A stretch of 64,000 nt of DNA. Origin: Sphingopyxis granuli NBRC 100800. GTDB taxonomy: Bacteria > Pseudomonadota > Alphaproteobacteria > Sphingomonadales > Sphingomonadaceae. A model generated the notes under the pieces. The model was not told the origin of the DNA. It saw only the letters and a program-made list of their open reading frames with translations, and ran no database searches. The stretch covers positions 1 through 64,000 of the forward strand of contig NZ_BCUA01000011.1 of NCBI RefSeq assembly GCF_001591045.1. Direction: 5' to 3'. Shown here piece by piece: positions 1 to 8,702 of the stretch (its first letter is position 1; every line of letters starts with the position of its first letter). The translations under genes and the position numbers were made by a program.

Positions 1-7
1 CGATGCT

Positions 8-155
8 CTAGGACCAATCGACATTCAGAAGATGGCGAGGCGAAAATGGTGGTTTTTCGCGACTCGGAGCGCAGCGTGCTGACGGCACGTGAGCAGCGGA
101 AGCGCGAAAAGCCGCCATTTGCAGGCCGCCAGAGCTGAATGTCGATTGGTCCTAG
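8..155. mobile_element. MITE-like element with 21-bp perfect terminal inverted repeats
   Basis: Positions 8-28 and 135-155 are exact reverse complements (21 bp, beginning and ending in CTAG). Inside, 44-61 and 103-120 pair again with about two mismatches, and the centre (CGTGC..GCACG) pairs too, so almost the whole 148 bp can fold as one long hairpin. There is no reading frame inside. If the outer CTAG is a target duplication, the ends would fit insertion by an IS5-type transposase (CTAG/YTAR target); that assignment is inference. It sits directly downstream of the heparinase-like gene. Confidence 0.65.
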
Positions 156-188
156 CGCAAATTCAAGGCTCACCGCGATGGGAGCCGC

Positions 189-1967
189 TTACCCGATATG
201 CTTGAAGATCCAGCCGATGCTGACGCCGCCGGCGGGGGCGCTGCCGGTGACGACGAGCTGTTCGGTGGGATGCGGGCGGCCCTCGCCGTCGACCCACAGG
301 CTTTCCTCGACCGCGAGCGTGCCCTCGGAGGCGCGGAACTGCCACAGCGGCCCGCCGGCGATGCGCAGCAGCGCGCCGAGCCGGTCGGCGGTCAGGCTGG
401 CGGAAATGTTGCGGCCGAGATGGAAGCGCAGCGCGAAATGCTTGTCGCCCTTGCGGCGGCTGCGCGGAGCGGGGAGCAGCATGTCCTCGCCGCGCAATTC
501 GCGCCCGTTGGGGGACAGGATCAGCAGGCGGCGATGGATCAGCCCGTGGCGCCGCGCATAGCCATCGTGGCTCATTTCCAGCCGGCTGCCCTGCGGGGTT
601 TCGTGCCGGTCGAGCTCGACCTCGGTCACCCCCTTGCCGAGCGAGCCGTTGGGCAGGATCGCGGTCGAATTGCTGTCGGCAACGACCAGCGTCGAATGCG
701 CGGCGGTGGTGCGCAGCCCGCGCGCCAGTTCGGCGGGGATGGTCGCGCCGGTCAGCGCCGCGCCGCCGCAGTTGACGACGATGCGCTCGGCCCCGTCGCT
801 CAGCTCGAACGCCAGGGTCGAGGCGCAGCCCGCCTCGGTCACGCGCGCGATCGGCGGCGGCGCCGCATCGGCGAGCAGCACGACCTTGTTCGCGACGAGC
901 CGCTGATAGCCCCAGTCGCGCGCCTGCTTGAGCGGGCGGGTGCGCACCCCGCTCGCCGCGACGATTGCCGCGATCGTTTCGGCCGGCGTCGCCCCGCTGC
1001 CCTGCCAGCTTCCCATGCCGCCGTCGCTGTGGACGATCCCGAGCAGCGCCGGAACCGCGCGCGCCAGCACCTCGTGGAGAAAGGGCGGCAGGTCGATCCG
1101 CCGCATGTCGTATATGCGCGCAAGCATCGACAGCGCCATGATCGCATCGAGCTGCGCCTGCGGAGACCGCGCGATATTGCCGCCGTCGGCGTAGAAGCTC
1201 GTCTCGATGACCTTGCGCAGTCCCGCTTCGCCGAAGACCTGCCGCGGTTCGCCGCCGGGCATCAGCAGCGAGGCGGCGACGACGCCGATCCAGGCGACCA
1301 TCTGCTCGACGCCGGGGCGCGTCTTGTCGGCGACGCGGTCGAGATGCCGCGCCGCGCGGGCGAGGTGGTTGAGCACGGCGGAGCGATAGACGAGATCGCT
1401 CGACGACAGGATCAGCGGCGCGTGCGCGGCCCAGAACAGGATGCGCCACCCCGTATTGTCGGCTTTCCACGCCGGTTCGCTGACGGTCTCGCCATGGACC
1501 GCGAGCCATTGGCGCACGATCGCCTCCGCGATCGCCGCACCGTCGGCGCGCGTCCCGGTGGCGGCAAGGTCGCGCAGCCACGCGAAGCTGTGGATGTGAT
1601 CGGCAAAGCTCGGCGCGACGCCCAGCGCCGTGAAATCGAGCGTGGCGAGCGGCAGCCTGAGCCCGCGATGGAGGAAATGACCGGCGCGGATCGCGGTGCC
1701 CGCGCGCGTGTCGCCGGGAACCGGGTCCTCGGGCACGCCGAGCAGCTTGAGCGGAAAGCGCCCCTTGAGGCGGAAGGCGTGCAGCGGGGTGCGCCACGTC
1801 AGCCGCGTGATCTGGTTGGTGATGCGGTCGCCGAGCGACAGCCCCTTGTCGGCGGGGAGGCGGATCAGCCGCTTGCCGGGCTCGATCGAGTCGTCGAGCG
1901 GCGGTGTGTCGTCGCCCGCATCGGGGGTCGGGTCGATGGGGGCAACGGTCAACGGTCTCCCCTCCAT
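189..1967 (-). CDS. Heparinase II/III family protein
   Basis: The 592-residue protein resembles the alphaproteobacterial heparinase II/III-like family: an alpha-helical toroid-like N-terminal half (roughly residues 60-340) followed by a beta-rich C-terminal heparinase II/III domain (roughly 350-580, with GARGLRTTAAHSTL-like text around 400-420). Members act as polysaccharide lyases on uronic-acid polymers, but the substrate of this chromosomal group, which usually lies between rpe and purH, is unknown. No clear signal peptide is seen; the N-terminus is hydrophilic and acidic. The ATG at 1967 lies 3 bp after the rpe stop codon, so the two genes are probably translated from one message. The stop is followed at once by the palindromic element at the window edge. 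Confidence 0.8.
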   Translation of the reverse strand: MEGRPLTVAPIDPTPDAGDDTPPLDDSIEPGKRLIRLPADKGLSLGDRITNQITRLTWRTPLHAFRLKGRFPLKLLGVPEDPVPGDTRAGTAIRAGHFLHRGLRLPLATLDFTALGVAPSFADHIHSFAWLRDLAATGTRADGAAIAEAIVRQWLAVHGETVSEPAWKADNTGWRILFWAAHAPLILSSSDLVYRSAVLNHLARAARHLDRVADKTRPGVEQMVAWIGVVAASLLMPGGEPRQVFGEAGLRKVIETSFYADGGNIARSPQAQLDAIMALSMLARIYDMRRIDLPPFLHEVLARAVPALLGIVHSDGGMGSWQGSGATPAETIAAIVAASGVRTRPLKQARDWGYQRLVANKVVLLADAAPPPIARVTEAGCASTLAFELSDGAERIVVNCGGAALTGATIPAELARGLRTTAAHSTLVVADSNSTAILPNGSLGKGVTEVELDRHETPQGSRLEMSHDGYARRHGLIHRRLLILSPNGRELRGEDMLLPAPRSRRKGDKHFALRFHLGRNISASLTADRLGALLRIAGGPLWQFRASEGTLAVEESLWVDGEGRPHPTEQLVVTGSAPAGGVSIGWIFKHIG

Positions 1968-1970
1968 CGC

Positions 1971-2639
1971 TCAGGCGCCGCGCAGGCGCCGGATATTGTC
2001 GGCATAGGCGTCCGGCCCGCCGCGGAAGGTCGCGGTGCCGGCAACGAGGACGTCGGCGCCCGCCGCGATCGCGAGCGGCGCGGTGCCCGCGTCGATGCCG
2101 CCGTCGACCTCCAGCCTTATGTCGCGGCCCGACTTGTCGATCATCCTGCGCACCGCTTCGATCTTGCGGAGCTGGCTGGAAATGAAGCTCTGGCCGCCGA
2201 AACCCGGGTTGACGCTCATGATCAGGACAAGGTCGATCTCGTCGATCAGATAGTCGAGCATCTTCGCCGGGGTCGCGGGGTTGAGCGAGACGCCGGCCTG
2301 CTTGCCCAGCGACTTGATGTGCTGGACGCTGCGGTGGATGTGCGGTCCCGCTTCGGGGTGGACGGTGATGATGTCGGCGCCCGCCGCGGCGAAGGCGTCG
2401 AGGAAGCCGTCGACCGGCGAGATCATCAGATGCACGTCGAAGGGCAGCGTCGAATGCGGCCGCAGCGCCTTCACCACCATCGGCCCGATCGTCAGATTGG
2501 GAACGAAATGGCCGTCCATCACGTCGATGTGAACCCAGTCGGCGCCCGCCGCCTCGATCGCGCGCACCTCTTCGCCGAGCTTCGCGAAATCGGCGCTGAG
2601 GATCGAAGGGGCGATGCGGACGGAGGGTGCGGCGGTCAT
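1971..2639 (-). CDS. rpe: Ribulose-phosphate 3-epimerase
   Basis: Interconverts D-ribulose 5-phosphate and D-xylulose 5-phosphate in the pentose phosphate pathway. The 222-residue TIM barrel has the family hallmarks in order: APSILSADF near residue 10, the metal-binding [12 protein letters not shown] segment near 38-48, DVHLMI near 68, [12 protein letters not shown] near 142-153 and the catalytic EVDGGI near 175-180. Length is typical. It is the first gene of a two-gene unit with the heparinase-like gene, separated by 3 bp. The region upstream is short and contains no clear operator. Confidence 0.97.
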   Translation of the reverse strand: MTAAPSVRIAPSILSADFAKLGEEVRAIEAAGADWVHIDVMDGHFVPNLTIGPMVVKALRPHSTLPFDVHLMISPVDGFLDAFAAAGADIITVHPEAGPHIHRSVQHIKSLGKQAGVSLNPATPAKMLDYLIDEIDLVLIMSVNPGFGGQSFISSQLRKIEAVRRMIDKSGRDIRLEVDGGIDAGTAPLAIAAGADVLVAGTATFRGGPDAYADNIRRLRGA

Positions 2640-2708
2640 GACGACCGGCCTTAACCATCTAGCCGATGGGGAGCAAGCGGCCGTGCGCCCGGTCGCCTTC
2701 GGCGACTG

Positions 2709-2915
2709 TCAGTCCCCGGTCCTGGGCGGGCGCCCGCGCCGCGGGCCCTCCGACTGCTTCACCGCCACGCCGCGCCGGGCGAGCGCCTCGCGCAGCAATA
2801 TCTCGATCTCGGCATTGGCGCTGCGCAGCTCGGCCGCAGCCAGCCGCTCGATCGCCGCATAAAGCGCGGGATCGAGGCGGAGGGCGAAGGCTTTCCTGGG
2901 AGGATTTTGGGACAT
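2709..2915 (-). CDS. Arc-type ribbon-helix-helix DNA-binding protein
   Basis: A 68-residue protein. Its first half reads as an Arc/MetJ ribbon-helix-helix unit: a strand (AFALRLDP) followed by two helices (ALYAAIERLAAAEL, SANAEIEILLREAL). The C-terminus is basic (RRGRPPR). Such proteins bind operators as dimers of dimers; many are antitoxins, but no toxin-like gene lies next to it. It lies just downstream of the SPFH-domain gene on the same strand, separated by an 88-bp palindromic repeat, so it may regulate or be co-transcribed with that gene. The partner and target are not known; the large palindrome upstream of the SPFH gene is the obvious candidate site. Confidence 0.8.
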   Translation of the reverse strand: MSQNPPRKAFALRLDPALYAAIERLAAAELRSANAEIEILLREALARRGVAVKQSEGPRRGRPPRTGD

Positions 2916-2930
2916 GACCTCTGTTCCAAA

Positions 2931-3018
2931 CCCGTTCGGGCTGAGCCTGTCGAAGCCCCGGTCTTTCTTGCGGCGTCGAAAGAAAGGACGGTCCTTCAGC
3001 AGGCTCAGGGCGAACGGG
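2931..3018. repeat. Palindromic intergenic repeat (CCGTTCG..GAGC..TGTCGAAG type)
   Basis: Left arm 2931-2955 and right arm 2994-3018 are near-perfect inverted copies (about 25 nt each with a few mismatches). A second copy of the same family lies at 62689-62774 in this window. It fills the gap between the SPFH and RHH genes and could act as an mRNA hairpin there. Confidence 0.75.
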
Positions 3019-3024
3019 TCTTGA

Positions 3025-3927
3025 TCAATAGAGCGACCCGGTGTTGACGACGGGCTGGGTGTCGCGTTCGCCGCACAGCACCACCATCAGGTTCGACACC
3101 ATCGCCGCCTTGCGCTCGTCGTCGAGATGGACGACGTCCTTCTCCGACAGGTGCTGCAGCGCCATCTCGACCATCGTCACCGCGCCTTCGACCAGTTTCC
3201 GGCGCGCCGCGATCACGGCTTCGGCCTGCTGGCGGCGCAGCATCGCGCCGGCGATCTCCTGCGCATAGGCGAGGTGGGTCAGGCCGCATTCGTCGACGGT
3301 GATACCGGCGACCGCCAGCCGTTCGATCAGTGCCTTGCGCAATTCGGCGCCGACCTCGTCATGGTTGCCGCGCAGCGTCACTTCCTGATGCTCGATGTCG
3401 TCATAGGGGTAGCGCGATCCGATCGACCGCACCGCGGCCTCGATCTGCGCGAGGACGAATCCCTTGTAATCCTCGACGTCGAACAGCGCCTGCGCGGTGT
3501 CGGTGACGCGCCATACCACCTGCGCCGCCATTTCGATGGGATTGCCGCGCAGGTCGTTGACCTTGATCTTGTCGGAGATGACGTTGTTCGCGCGCACGGC
3601 GATCTTGCGGCGCGTCAGCCACGGCAGCACCCAGCGCAGCCCGGTCTCGCGGTCGGTGCCCTTGTAGCTGCCGAAAAGCTGGATCGCTGCCGCCTCGTTC
3701 GGATTGATAAGGTAGAAGCCGCAGAGGATCAGCGTGCCGGCAATCGCCGAAACGGCCAGCAGCACCCATTTCCACGACGCTTCGGTCCCCGTGGCGTTGC
3801 TCACCCCCGCCCAGATCGCGATGCCGAGCAGGACGAGCCAGACGAACAGCATCAGATAGCCGCTGGCCGTCGCCGCGCGCACCTCGCGCGTTGGGTTGAG
3901 CGCGGCCGTCACATTCGAATCACCCAT
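3025..3927 (-). CDS. SPFH/band-7 domain membrane protein
   Basis: The 300-residue protein has two hydrophobic segments (about residues 22-43 and 52-74) followed by an SPFH/prohibitin-like domain (about 75-260; starts [16 protein letters not shown], includes [20 protein letters not shown] and [18 protein letters not shown]). The family forms oligomeric membrane microdomain scaffolds or regulates membrane proteases; no specific job is known for this subgroup. The ATG at 3927 was chosen because it lies just after a GGAGGG ribosome binding site; the frame stays open upstream but runs antisense across the M3 peptidase gene. The promoter region carries a 30-bp palindrome ending about ten bases before the start, implying tight repression by a dimeric regulator. 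Confidence 0.88.
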   Translation of the reverse strand: MGDSNVTAALNPTREVRAATASGYLMLFVWLVLLGIAIWAGVSNATGTEASWKWVLLAVSAIAGTLILCGFYLINPNEAAAIQLFGSYKGTDRETGLRWVLPWLTRRKIAVRANNVISDKIKVNDLRGNPIEMAAQVVWRVTDTAQALFDVEDYKGFVLAQIEAAVRSIGSRYPYDDIEHQEVTLRGNHDEVGAELRKALIERLAVAGITVDECGLTHLAYAQEIAGAMLRRQQAEAVIAARRKLVEGAVTMVEMALQHLSEKDVVHLDDERKAAMVSNLMVVLCGERDTQPVVNTGSLY

Positions 3928-3936
3928 GGCACCCTC

Positions 3937-3966
3937 CGATATAAAGATGATATCATATTTATATCG
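3937..3966 (-). promoter_or_regulatory. 30-bp near-perfect palindromic operator upstream of the SPFH gene
   Basis: The 30 bp centred on GATATC (centre 3951/3952) are self-complementary apart from a single mismatched pair (positions 10 and 21). The site is strongly AT-rich in otherwise GC-rich DNA, abuts the ribosome binding site and so would overlap the start of the transcript. This geometry fits a repressor or autoregulator site. The binding protein is unknown; the ribbon-helix-helix protein downstream is one candidate. Confidence 0.75.
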
Positions 3967-4034
3967 TATCTGGCCGGCGTCAATTGGATTTTTGGGGGGC
4001 GCGAAGGCCCCTTTGCTTCGCGGCGGAATGCCGG

Positions 4035-6242
4035 TCAGTCGGTCGGAAAGCCGCGCTTGTGCAGCAGCGCCTTCACGTCGGGGTCGCGACCGCGGAAGGC
4101 GCGATAGGCGTCGGCGCGGTCGGTTTCGTTGCCGGTCATCAGCAGGATGGTGCGGAACCGGTCGGCGACGCCGCGATCCCATGGTCCGCCCGCTTCGGTG
4201 AAGGCCGCCCAGGTGTCGGCGTCCATCGTTTCGGACCACAGATAGCTGTAATAGCCGGCCGAATAGCTGTCGGAGCTGAACAGGTGGCCGAACTGCGGCA
4301 GCCGGTGCCGCATGACGATCTCCTTCGGCATGCCGATCTCGGCCAGCGTCTCGCGCTCGAACGCGTCGATGTCGGTGACGGGGGTCTTGCGGTCGTGCAG
4401 CTTCATGTCGACGATCGCGCTTGCCAGATATTCGACCGTCTCGAACCCCTGGTTGAATTTGGCCGACGCGAGGATCTTGTCGACCAGCGCCTGCGGGATC
4501 GGCTCGCCCGTCCGATAGTGCGTCGCATAGGTCGACAGCACCTCGGGCGTCATCAGCCAATTCTCGTTCACCTGGCTCGGGAACTCGACGAAATCGCGCG
4601 GCACGCCGCCGAGCGCCGGATAGGTCACATGCTGCAGCAGATAGTGGATGCCGTGGCCGAATTCGTGGAACAGCGTCGTCGCGTCGTCGAGGCTGACCAG
4701 CGTCGGCTCGCCCTTCGCGGCCTCGGTGAAATTATTGTTGTTCGACGCCAGCACGTTGCGGTCGCCGCCCAATGTCTGCTGGCTGCGATAGGTGGTCATC
4801 CACGCGCCCGATCGTTTGCCGTCGCGCGCGAAATTGTCGAGATAGAGAACGCCGATGTTCGCGCCGGTCTTGAGGTTGGTGACCTCGAACGTCTTCACCT
4901 TGGGATCGAAAACGGGGATGGTGCCCGTGTTCTCGCGAAAGCCGAGATCGTAGAGCCGCCCCGCCGACCAGAACATCGCGTCGCGCAGCTTGTCGAGCTG
5001 GAGATAGGGCTTCACCTCGCTTTCATCGAGGTCGTATTTCGCCTTGCGGACCTTCTCGGCATAATAGCGATAGTCCCATGGCTCGATGGTGATCTTCGGA
5101 CCCTTGCCGGCCTTCGCCTCGGCGTCGGCGATCGCCTGCATGTCGGCGACTTCCTCGTGCACGCGCGCGACCGCGGCGGGCCAGACCTTCATCATCAGTT
5201 CCATCGCCTTTTCGGGCGTCTTCGCCATCGTGTCGGCCATGCGATAATGCGCGTGGGTCGGGAAAACGAGCAGTTCGGCGCGCTGTTGGCGCAGCTTCAA
5301 TATCCCGGCGATCGTCGCGTTGGTGTCGTTCGCGTCGCCATTGTCGCCGCGGTTCACGAAGGCGCGCCACACTTTTTCGCGCAAGCTCCGGTTGGCGGCA
5401 TTCTGAAGCACCGGTTGCGCCGACGAACGGGTGTTCTTGATCGCCCATTGGCCGGGCTTGCCTTGCGCCTCGGCCGCCGCGGCGAGCGAGGCGACGAATG
5501 CGGGTTCGAGCCCCGCCAACTCGGCCTTGTCGGTGACGAAGGTATAGAGTTTCTCGTCGGCGAGCAGCTTCGACGAGAAGGCCGAGAACAGTCCTTCGAG
5601 CTTTGCATTCAGGTCGACGAGCTTTGTCTTGTCGGCGGGCGACAGGCTGGCGCCGTCGCGCACCATCTCGTCATAGCTGCGCTCGACGATGCGAATCTGC
5701 TGCGTGTCGAGCCCGCTCGAATGCCGCGCGTCATAGACCGCCTTGTAGCGGGCGAACAGACGCGGATCGAGGAACAGCTCGGTGAAGAAGGTCGAAAGCT
5801 TCGGGCTCCATTCGGCGTCGATCGCCTCGACGCGGTCGCTCGACTTGTTCGACGTCTGCACGCCCCACAGCGCATAGACGCGGTCCATCGTGTCGCCCGC
5901 GAGCTGCATCGGGACGTGCGTATTCTCGAACGTCGGCGCTTCGGGGTTGGCGATCACCGCCTCGACCTCGGCGCGCGTTTCGGCCATCGCCTTCTGGAAG
6001 GCGTCGGGGAACAGCTCGGGATCGAGCTTGTCCCACGGCGGCACCCCCTGAAAGGGGCCGGTCCACGGTGCAAGCATCGGGTTGTCGGCGGCAGGGGTGG
6101 CCGCGGCCGGAGCGGCGGCGGGTTCGGTGGCGGTGGATTTGCTCATCTGGCTGTCCATGCTGGCATAACCCGCGACCAGCGCGGTGGATGCGAGCAGCAT
6201 CGACAGGCGGCGGGCGAGAGGGGGCGCGGGGCGCGGCATCAT
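4035..6242 (-). CDS. M3 family zinc metallopeptidase (oligopeptidase/peptidyl-dipeptidase type)
   Basis: A 735-residue M3 peptidase with the zinc motif HEFGH at residues 526-530 and the downstream glutamate ligand region (EFPSQVNENW). It should hydrolyse short peptides, in the periplasm if exported. The N-terminus has a signal-like stretch (MLLASTALVAG) that reads as a lipoprotein signal except that the expected cysteine is Tyr26 (TAT codon). An Ala/Pro/Thr-rich linker (about 33-55) follows, as in exported M3 enzymes. Length and the catalytic domain (about 300-730) are normal. Assignment to Dcp-like peptidyl-dipeptidase versus oligopeptidase cannot be settled from sequence alone. It is a single-gene unit. 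Confidence 0.93.
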   Translation of the reverse strand: MMPRPAPPLARRLSMLLASTALVAGYASMDSQMSKSTATEPAAAPAAATPAADNPMLAPWTGPFQGVPPWDKLDPELFPDAFQKAMAETRAEVEAVIANPEAPTFENTHVPMQLAGDTMDRVYALWGVQTSNKSSDRVEAIDAEWSPKLSTFFTELFLDPRLFARYKAVYDARHSSGLDTQQIRIVERSYDEMVRDGASLSPADKTKLVDLNAKLEGLFSAFSSKLLADEKLYTFVTDKAELAGLEPAFVASLAAAAEAQGKPGQWAIKNTRSSAQPVLQNAANRSLREKVWRAFVNRGDNGDANDTNATIAGILKLRQQRAELLVFPTHAHYRMADTMAKTPEKAMELMMKVWPAAVARVHEEVADMQAIADAEAKAGKGPKITIEPWDYRYYAEKVRKAKYDLDESEVKPYLQLDKLRDAMFWSAGRLYDLGFRENTGTIPVFDPKVKTFEVTNLKTGANIGVLYLDNFARDGKRSGAWMTTYRSQQTLGGDRNVLASNNNNFTEAAKGEPTLVSLDDATTLFHEFGHGIHYLLQHVTYPALGGVPRDFVEFPSQVNENWLMTPEVLSTYATHYRTGEPIPQALVDKILASAKFNQGFETVEYLASAIVDMKLHDRKTPVTDIDAFERETLAEIGMPKEIVMRHRLPQFGHLFSSDSYSAGYYSYLWSETMDADTWAAFTEAGGPWDRGVADRFRTILLMTGNETDRADAYRAFRGRDPDVKALLHKRGFPTD

Positions 6243-6327
6243 CGGTCATCTCCCGGGGGTTTTGGTTTCGGGCGAAACCATATGGGGGAGCCTTAGCCCG
6301 GGACCGCGCGGCGATGCAAGGCGGCGG

Positions 6328-7209
6328 TCAACCGGCGAAGCCCGGCTGGATGAGGCCGGGCACGTCGACGCGAAAGGCGAAGAGGCCGCCCGCGTGCGGC
6401 TGCTCGCGGCGTTCTTCGTCGGACAGCGCCTTGCCCGCGCTGGTGACGAAGGCAGTGCGCATGTCGGGGCCGCCCAGCGCGATCATCGACGGGCGCTGCA
6501 CCGGCAGCTCGATGGTCTGGAGCAGTTCGCCGGCCGGCGACAGGCGTACGACGCGCCAGCCGTCCCACAGCGCCGACCAATAGCAGCCTTCGGCATCGAC
6601 GGTGCCGCCGTCGGGGCGGCCGGTGCCTGTCTCGAACTGGTGGAACAGCCGCCCCTCGCCCAGCGTGCCGGTCGCCGGATCGACGGCATAGGCGCGCAGC
6701 GCGTGCGTCGGCGTGTCGGCGTGATAGAAAGTCCGTCCGTCGGGGCTGAATGCGGCGCCGTTGCTCGTCAGCAGGCCGCCGAGCATTTTCGTCAGCGACC
6801 CGTCGGGGTCGAGCCGATAGAGCGAGGCGGCCGGGTTCGTCTTGTCGCGCGTCACGCTGCCGACCCACAAGCGCCCGGCGGCATCGACGCAGCCGTCGTT
6901 GAAGCGCTGCTCGGGAATGTCCGCGAGCACTTGTTGACCGAAAGGGCGCGGCGCTCGTCCCCAGACGTCGATCAGCGCGCAGCCGCCCTTCAGGCCTGCG
7001 ACCAGCCCGCCGCCCGCGCGCGGCGCGATGCAGCCGACCGGCCCGTCGAGTTGCATCGTCTCGGTCCGTCGCGTCGTCGGGTCGGTGCGGTGGATGCGGT
7101 GCGCGTCGATATCGACCCAATAGAGGCGCGATTCGCCCGGGTGCCAGCGCGGCGACTCGCCGAGCAGCGCGTGGGCGTCGAGGAGCAATTCGACCATAAG
7201 CAATGGCAT
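6328..7209 (-). CDS. SMP-30/gluconolactonase family protein
   Basis: A six-bladed beta-propeller lactonase of the SMP-30/LRE family. Visible signatures are LLGESPRWHP near the start, YWVDIDA, the metal-binding RFNDGCVDAAGRLWVG segment, TSNGAAFSPDG, and RPDGGTVDAEGCYWSA. Relatives hydrolyse sugar lactones with a divalent metal; the lactone used here is unknown and no sugar operon surrounds it. The frame extends 8 codons upstream to a TTG at 7233, but the ATG at 7209 (or the one at 7197) puts the start where family members normally begin. It is divergent from the acyl-CoA dehydrogenase gene and shares a control region containing ACGT repeats. Confidence 0.88.
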   Translation of the reverse strand: MPLLMVELLLDAHALLGESPRWHPGESRLYWVDIDAHRIHRTDPTTRRTETMQLDGPVGCIAPRAGGGLVAGLKGGCALIDVWGRAPRPFGQQVLADIPEQRFNDGCVDAAGRLWVGSVTRDKTNPAASLYRLDPDGSLTKMLGGLLTSNGAAFSPDGRTFYHADTPTHALRAYAVDPATGTLGEGRLFHQFETGTGRPDGGTVDAEGCYWSALWDGWRVVRLSPAGELLQTIELPVQRPSMIALGGPDMRTAFVTSAGKALSDEERREQPHAGGLFAFRVDVPGLIQPGFAG

Positions 7210-7276
7210 AGCGTCGCCGCCCGGCACCGGCAAATCCGCTCGACGAAGGAGTTTCGTGCCGTAGCGGCATTTCTAC

Positions 7277-7298
7277 TTGACGTGGACGTAAACGTAAG
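7277..7298. promoter_or_regulatory. ACGT-type operator in the SMP-30 / acyl-CoA dehydrogenase divergent region
   Basis: Reads TTGACGT-GG-ACGTAAA followed by a further overlapping ACGT, giving three ACGT half-sites at 6-bp intervals. The same pattern recurs before an acyl-CoA carboxyltransferase gene (47690) and an enoyl-CoA hydratase gene (60308). It resembles the MerR-family LiuR sites described for branched-chain amino acid and fatty acid catabolism genes in proteobacteria; the regulator's identity is inferred. Confidence 0.55.
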
Positions 7299-7393
7299 GT
7301 CCATTGGTCGGCGAAGGGCGTGCCGCGGCGCGCCCGTTCTTGCGCGGACCGACTCCCCGATAACGCTCGGCCGCCCTCAGGAAAGGAAGACCC

Positions 7394-8548
7394 ATGTCGC
7401 TCGATCATCTGTCGCGCACCGCTTATACCGAGGATCATGAAGCGTTCCGCGCGACGGTTCGCCAGTTTCTCGAAAAGGAAGTCGCCCCCAACCAGGCGAA
7501 ATGGGCCGACGATGGCATCGTCCCCAAGGCGCTGTGGCCCAAGGCGGGCGAGATCGGGATGCTGTGCCCGACGGTGCCAGAGGAATATGGCGGGCTTGGC
7601 CTCGACTTCGGCTATAACGCCATCGTCGACGAGGAAAGCGCCTATTACGGCCGCGTGACCACGGGCTTCTCGCTCCAGTCGGACATCGTCGCCAACTATA
7701 TCGTCCGCTACGGCAGCGAGGAGCAGAAGAAGCACTGGCTGCCCAAGATGGTCGCGGGCGAGGTCGTCACGGCGATCGCGATGACCGAACCGGGCACCGG
7801 CAGCGACCTTCAGGGGATGCGCACGACTGCGAAGAAGGACGGCAACCACTATGTCATCAACGGGTCCAAGACCTATATCACCAACGGCCAGAACGCCGAC
7901 CTGATCCTCGTCTGCGCCAAGACCGACACCGATGTGCAGCCGGCGTGGAAGGGCGTATCGATCATCCTCGTCGAGGCTGAGCGCGAAGGGTTCCAGCGCG
8001 GCCGCAACCTCGACAAGATCGGGCAGGACGAAGCCGACACGTCGGAACTCTTCTTCAACGACGTGCGCGTGCCGATCACCAACTGCCTCGGTGACGAGGG
8101 GCAGGGCTTCATCTATCTGATGAGCGAACTGCCGCAGGAACGCCTTTCGATCGCGGTGAGCGCGCAAGCCTCGGCGCAGCGCGCGTTCGACGATACCGTC
8201 GAATATACGCGCGACCGCAAGGCGTTCGGCAAGCCGATCCTCGATTTCCAGAACAGCCGCTTCGTCCTCGCCGACCTCAAGGCGAAGCTGCAGGTCGGCT
8301 GGGCGCACCTCGACTGGGCGCTCGCGCGCCACATGAAGAAGGAACTGACGCCGGAGGAGGGCGCCGCGGCGAAGCTGTGGCACACCGACCTGCAATGGGA
8401 GGTGATGGACAAGTGCCTCCAGCTCCATGGCGGCGCGGGTTACATGAACGAATATCCGATCGCCCGCGCGTGGCGCGCCGCGCGCGTGACGCGCATCTTC
8501 GGCGGAACGAACGAGATCATGAAGGAACTGATCGGGCGGAAGCTCTGA
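7394..8548 (+). CDS. Acyl-CoA dehydrogenase
   Basis: A 384-residue flavoprotein that introduces the alpha,beta double bond into acyl-CoA and passes electrons to ETF. Domain order is standard: N-terminal helical domain (1-120), beta domain with the FAD/substrate motif AMTEPGTGSDLQGM (about 130-150) and the C-terminal helical domain with RKAFGKPI and the terminal RIFGGTNEIMKEL signature. Substrate length is not readable. The ATG follows an AGGAAAGGAAG ribosome site. It heads a plus-strand run with a thiolase, a hydroxyacyl-CoA dehydrogenase and a thioesterase, so the run can perform most beta-oxidation steps except hydration. An ACGT palindrome lies about 100 bp upstream. Confidence 0.95.
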   Translation: MSLDHLSRTAYTEDHEAFRATVRQFLEKEVAPNQAKWADDGIVPKALWPKAGEIGMLCPTVPEEYGGLGLDFGYNAIVDEESAYYGRVTTGFSLQSDIVANYIVRYGSEEQKKHWLPKMVAGEVVTAIAMTEPGTGSDLQGMRTTAKKDGNHYVINGSKTYITNGQNADLILVCAKTDTDVQPAWKGVSIILVEAEREGFQRGRNLDKIGQDEADTSELFFNDVRVPITNCLGDEGQGFIYLMSELPQERLSIAVSAQASAQRAFDDTVEYTRDRKAFGKPILDFQNSRFVLADLKAKLQVGWAHLDWALARHMKKELTPEEGAAAKLWHTDLQWEVMDKCLQLHGGAGYMNEYPIARAWRAARVTRIFGGTNEIMKELIGRKL

Positions 8549-8551
8549 TTT

Positions 8552-8573
8552 CCCCGCCCGCAAGCGGGCGGGG
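8552..8573 (+). terminator. GC-rich hairpin after the acyl-CoA dehydrogenase gene
   Basis: A perfect 22-nt palindrome (CCCCGCCCG-CAAG-CGGGCGGGG) starting 3 bp after the stop codon, without a clear T-tract. It belongs to the CCCTCCCGCAAGCGGGAGGG-like repeat type that recurs at 57863-57963. It may attenuate read-through or stabilise the mRNA end. Confidence 0.5.
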
Positions 8574-8702
8574 CAGCGAGATCTGGGAGCTTGCTCCCTG
8601 GTCGCAGCGGGGTGGACCATCTCACCCCCGGATGCTCGCTCCGCTCGCGCTCACCCCTAACCCCTCCAGCCTGCGGGAGGGGGATCAAGAAAGGAATTCT
8701 CC

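Noticed and set aside
163-2658. 831-codon minus-strand frame across the heparinase and rpe genes
   Set aside because: Out of frame with both genes, whose motifs are clear; the translation is low-complexity Arg-rich text.
2709-2915. RHH gene as antitoxin of a toxin-antitoxin pair
   Set aside because: No toxin-like gene lies next to it; its neighbours are an SPFH gene and a repeat.
3984-6296. Long plus-strand frame of 770 codons antisense to the M3 peptidase gene
   Set aside because: GC-rich third-position bias leaves antisense frames open; the peptidase frame has clear domain motifs and the antisense translation has none.
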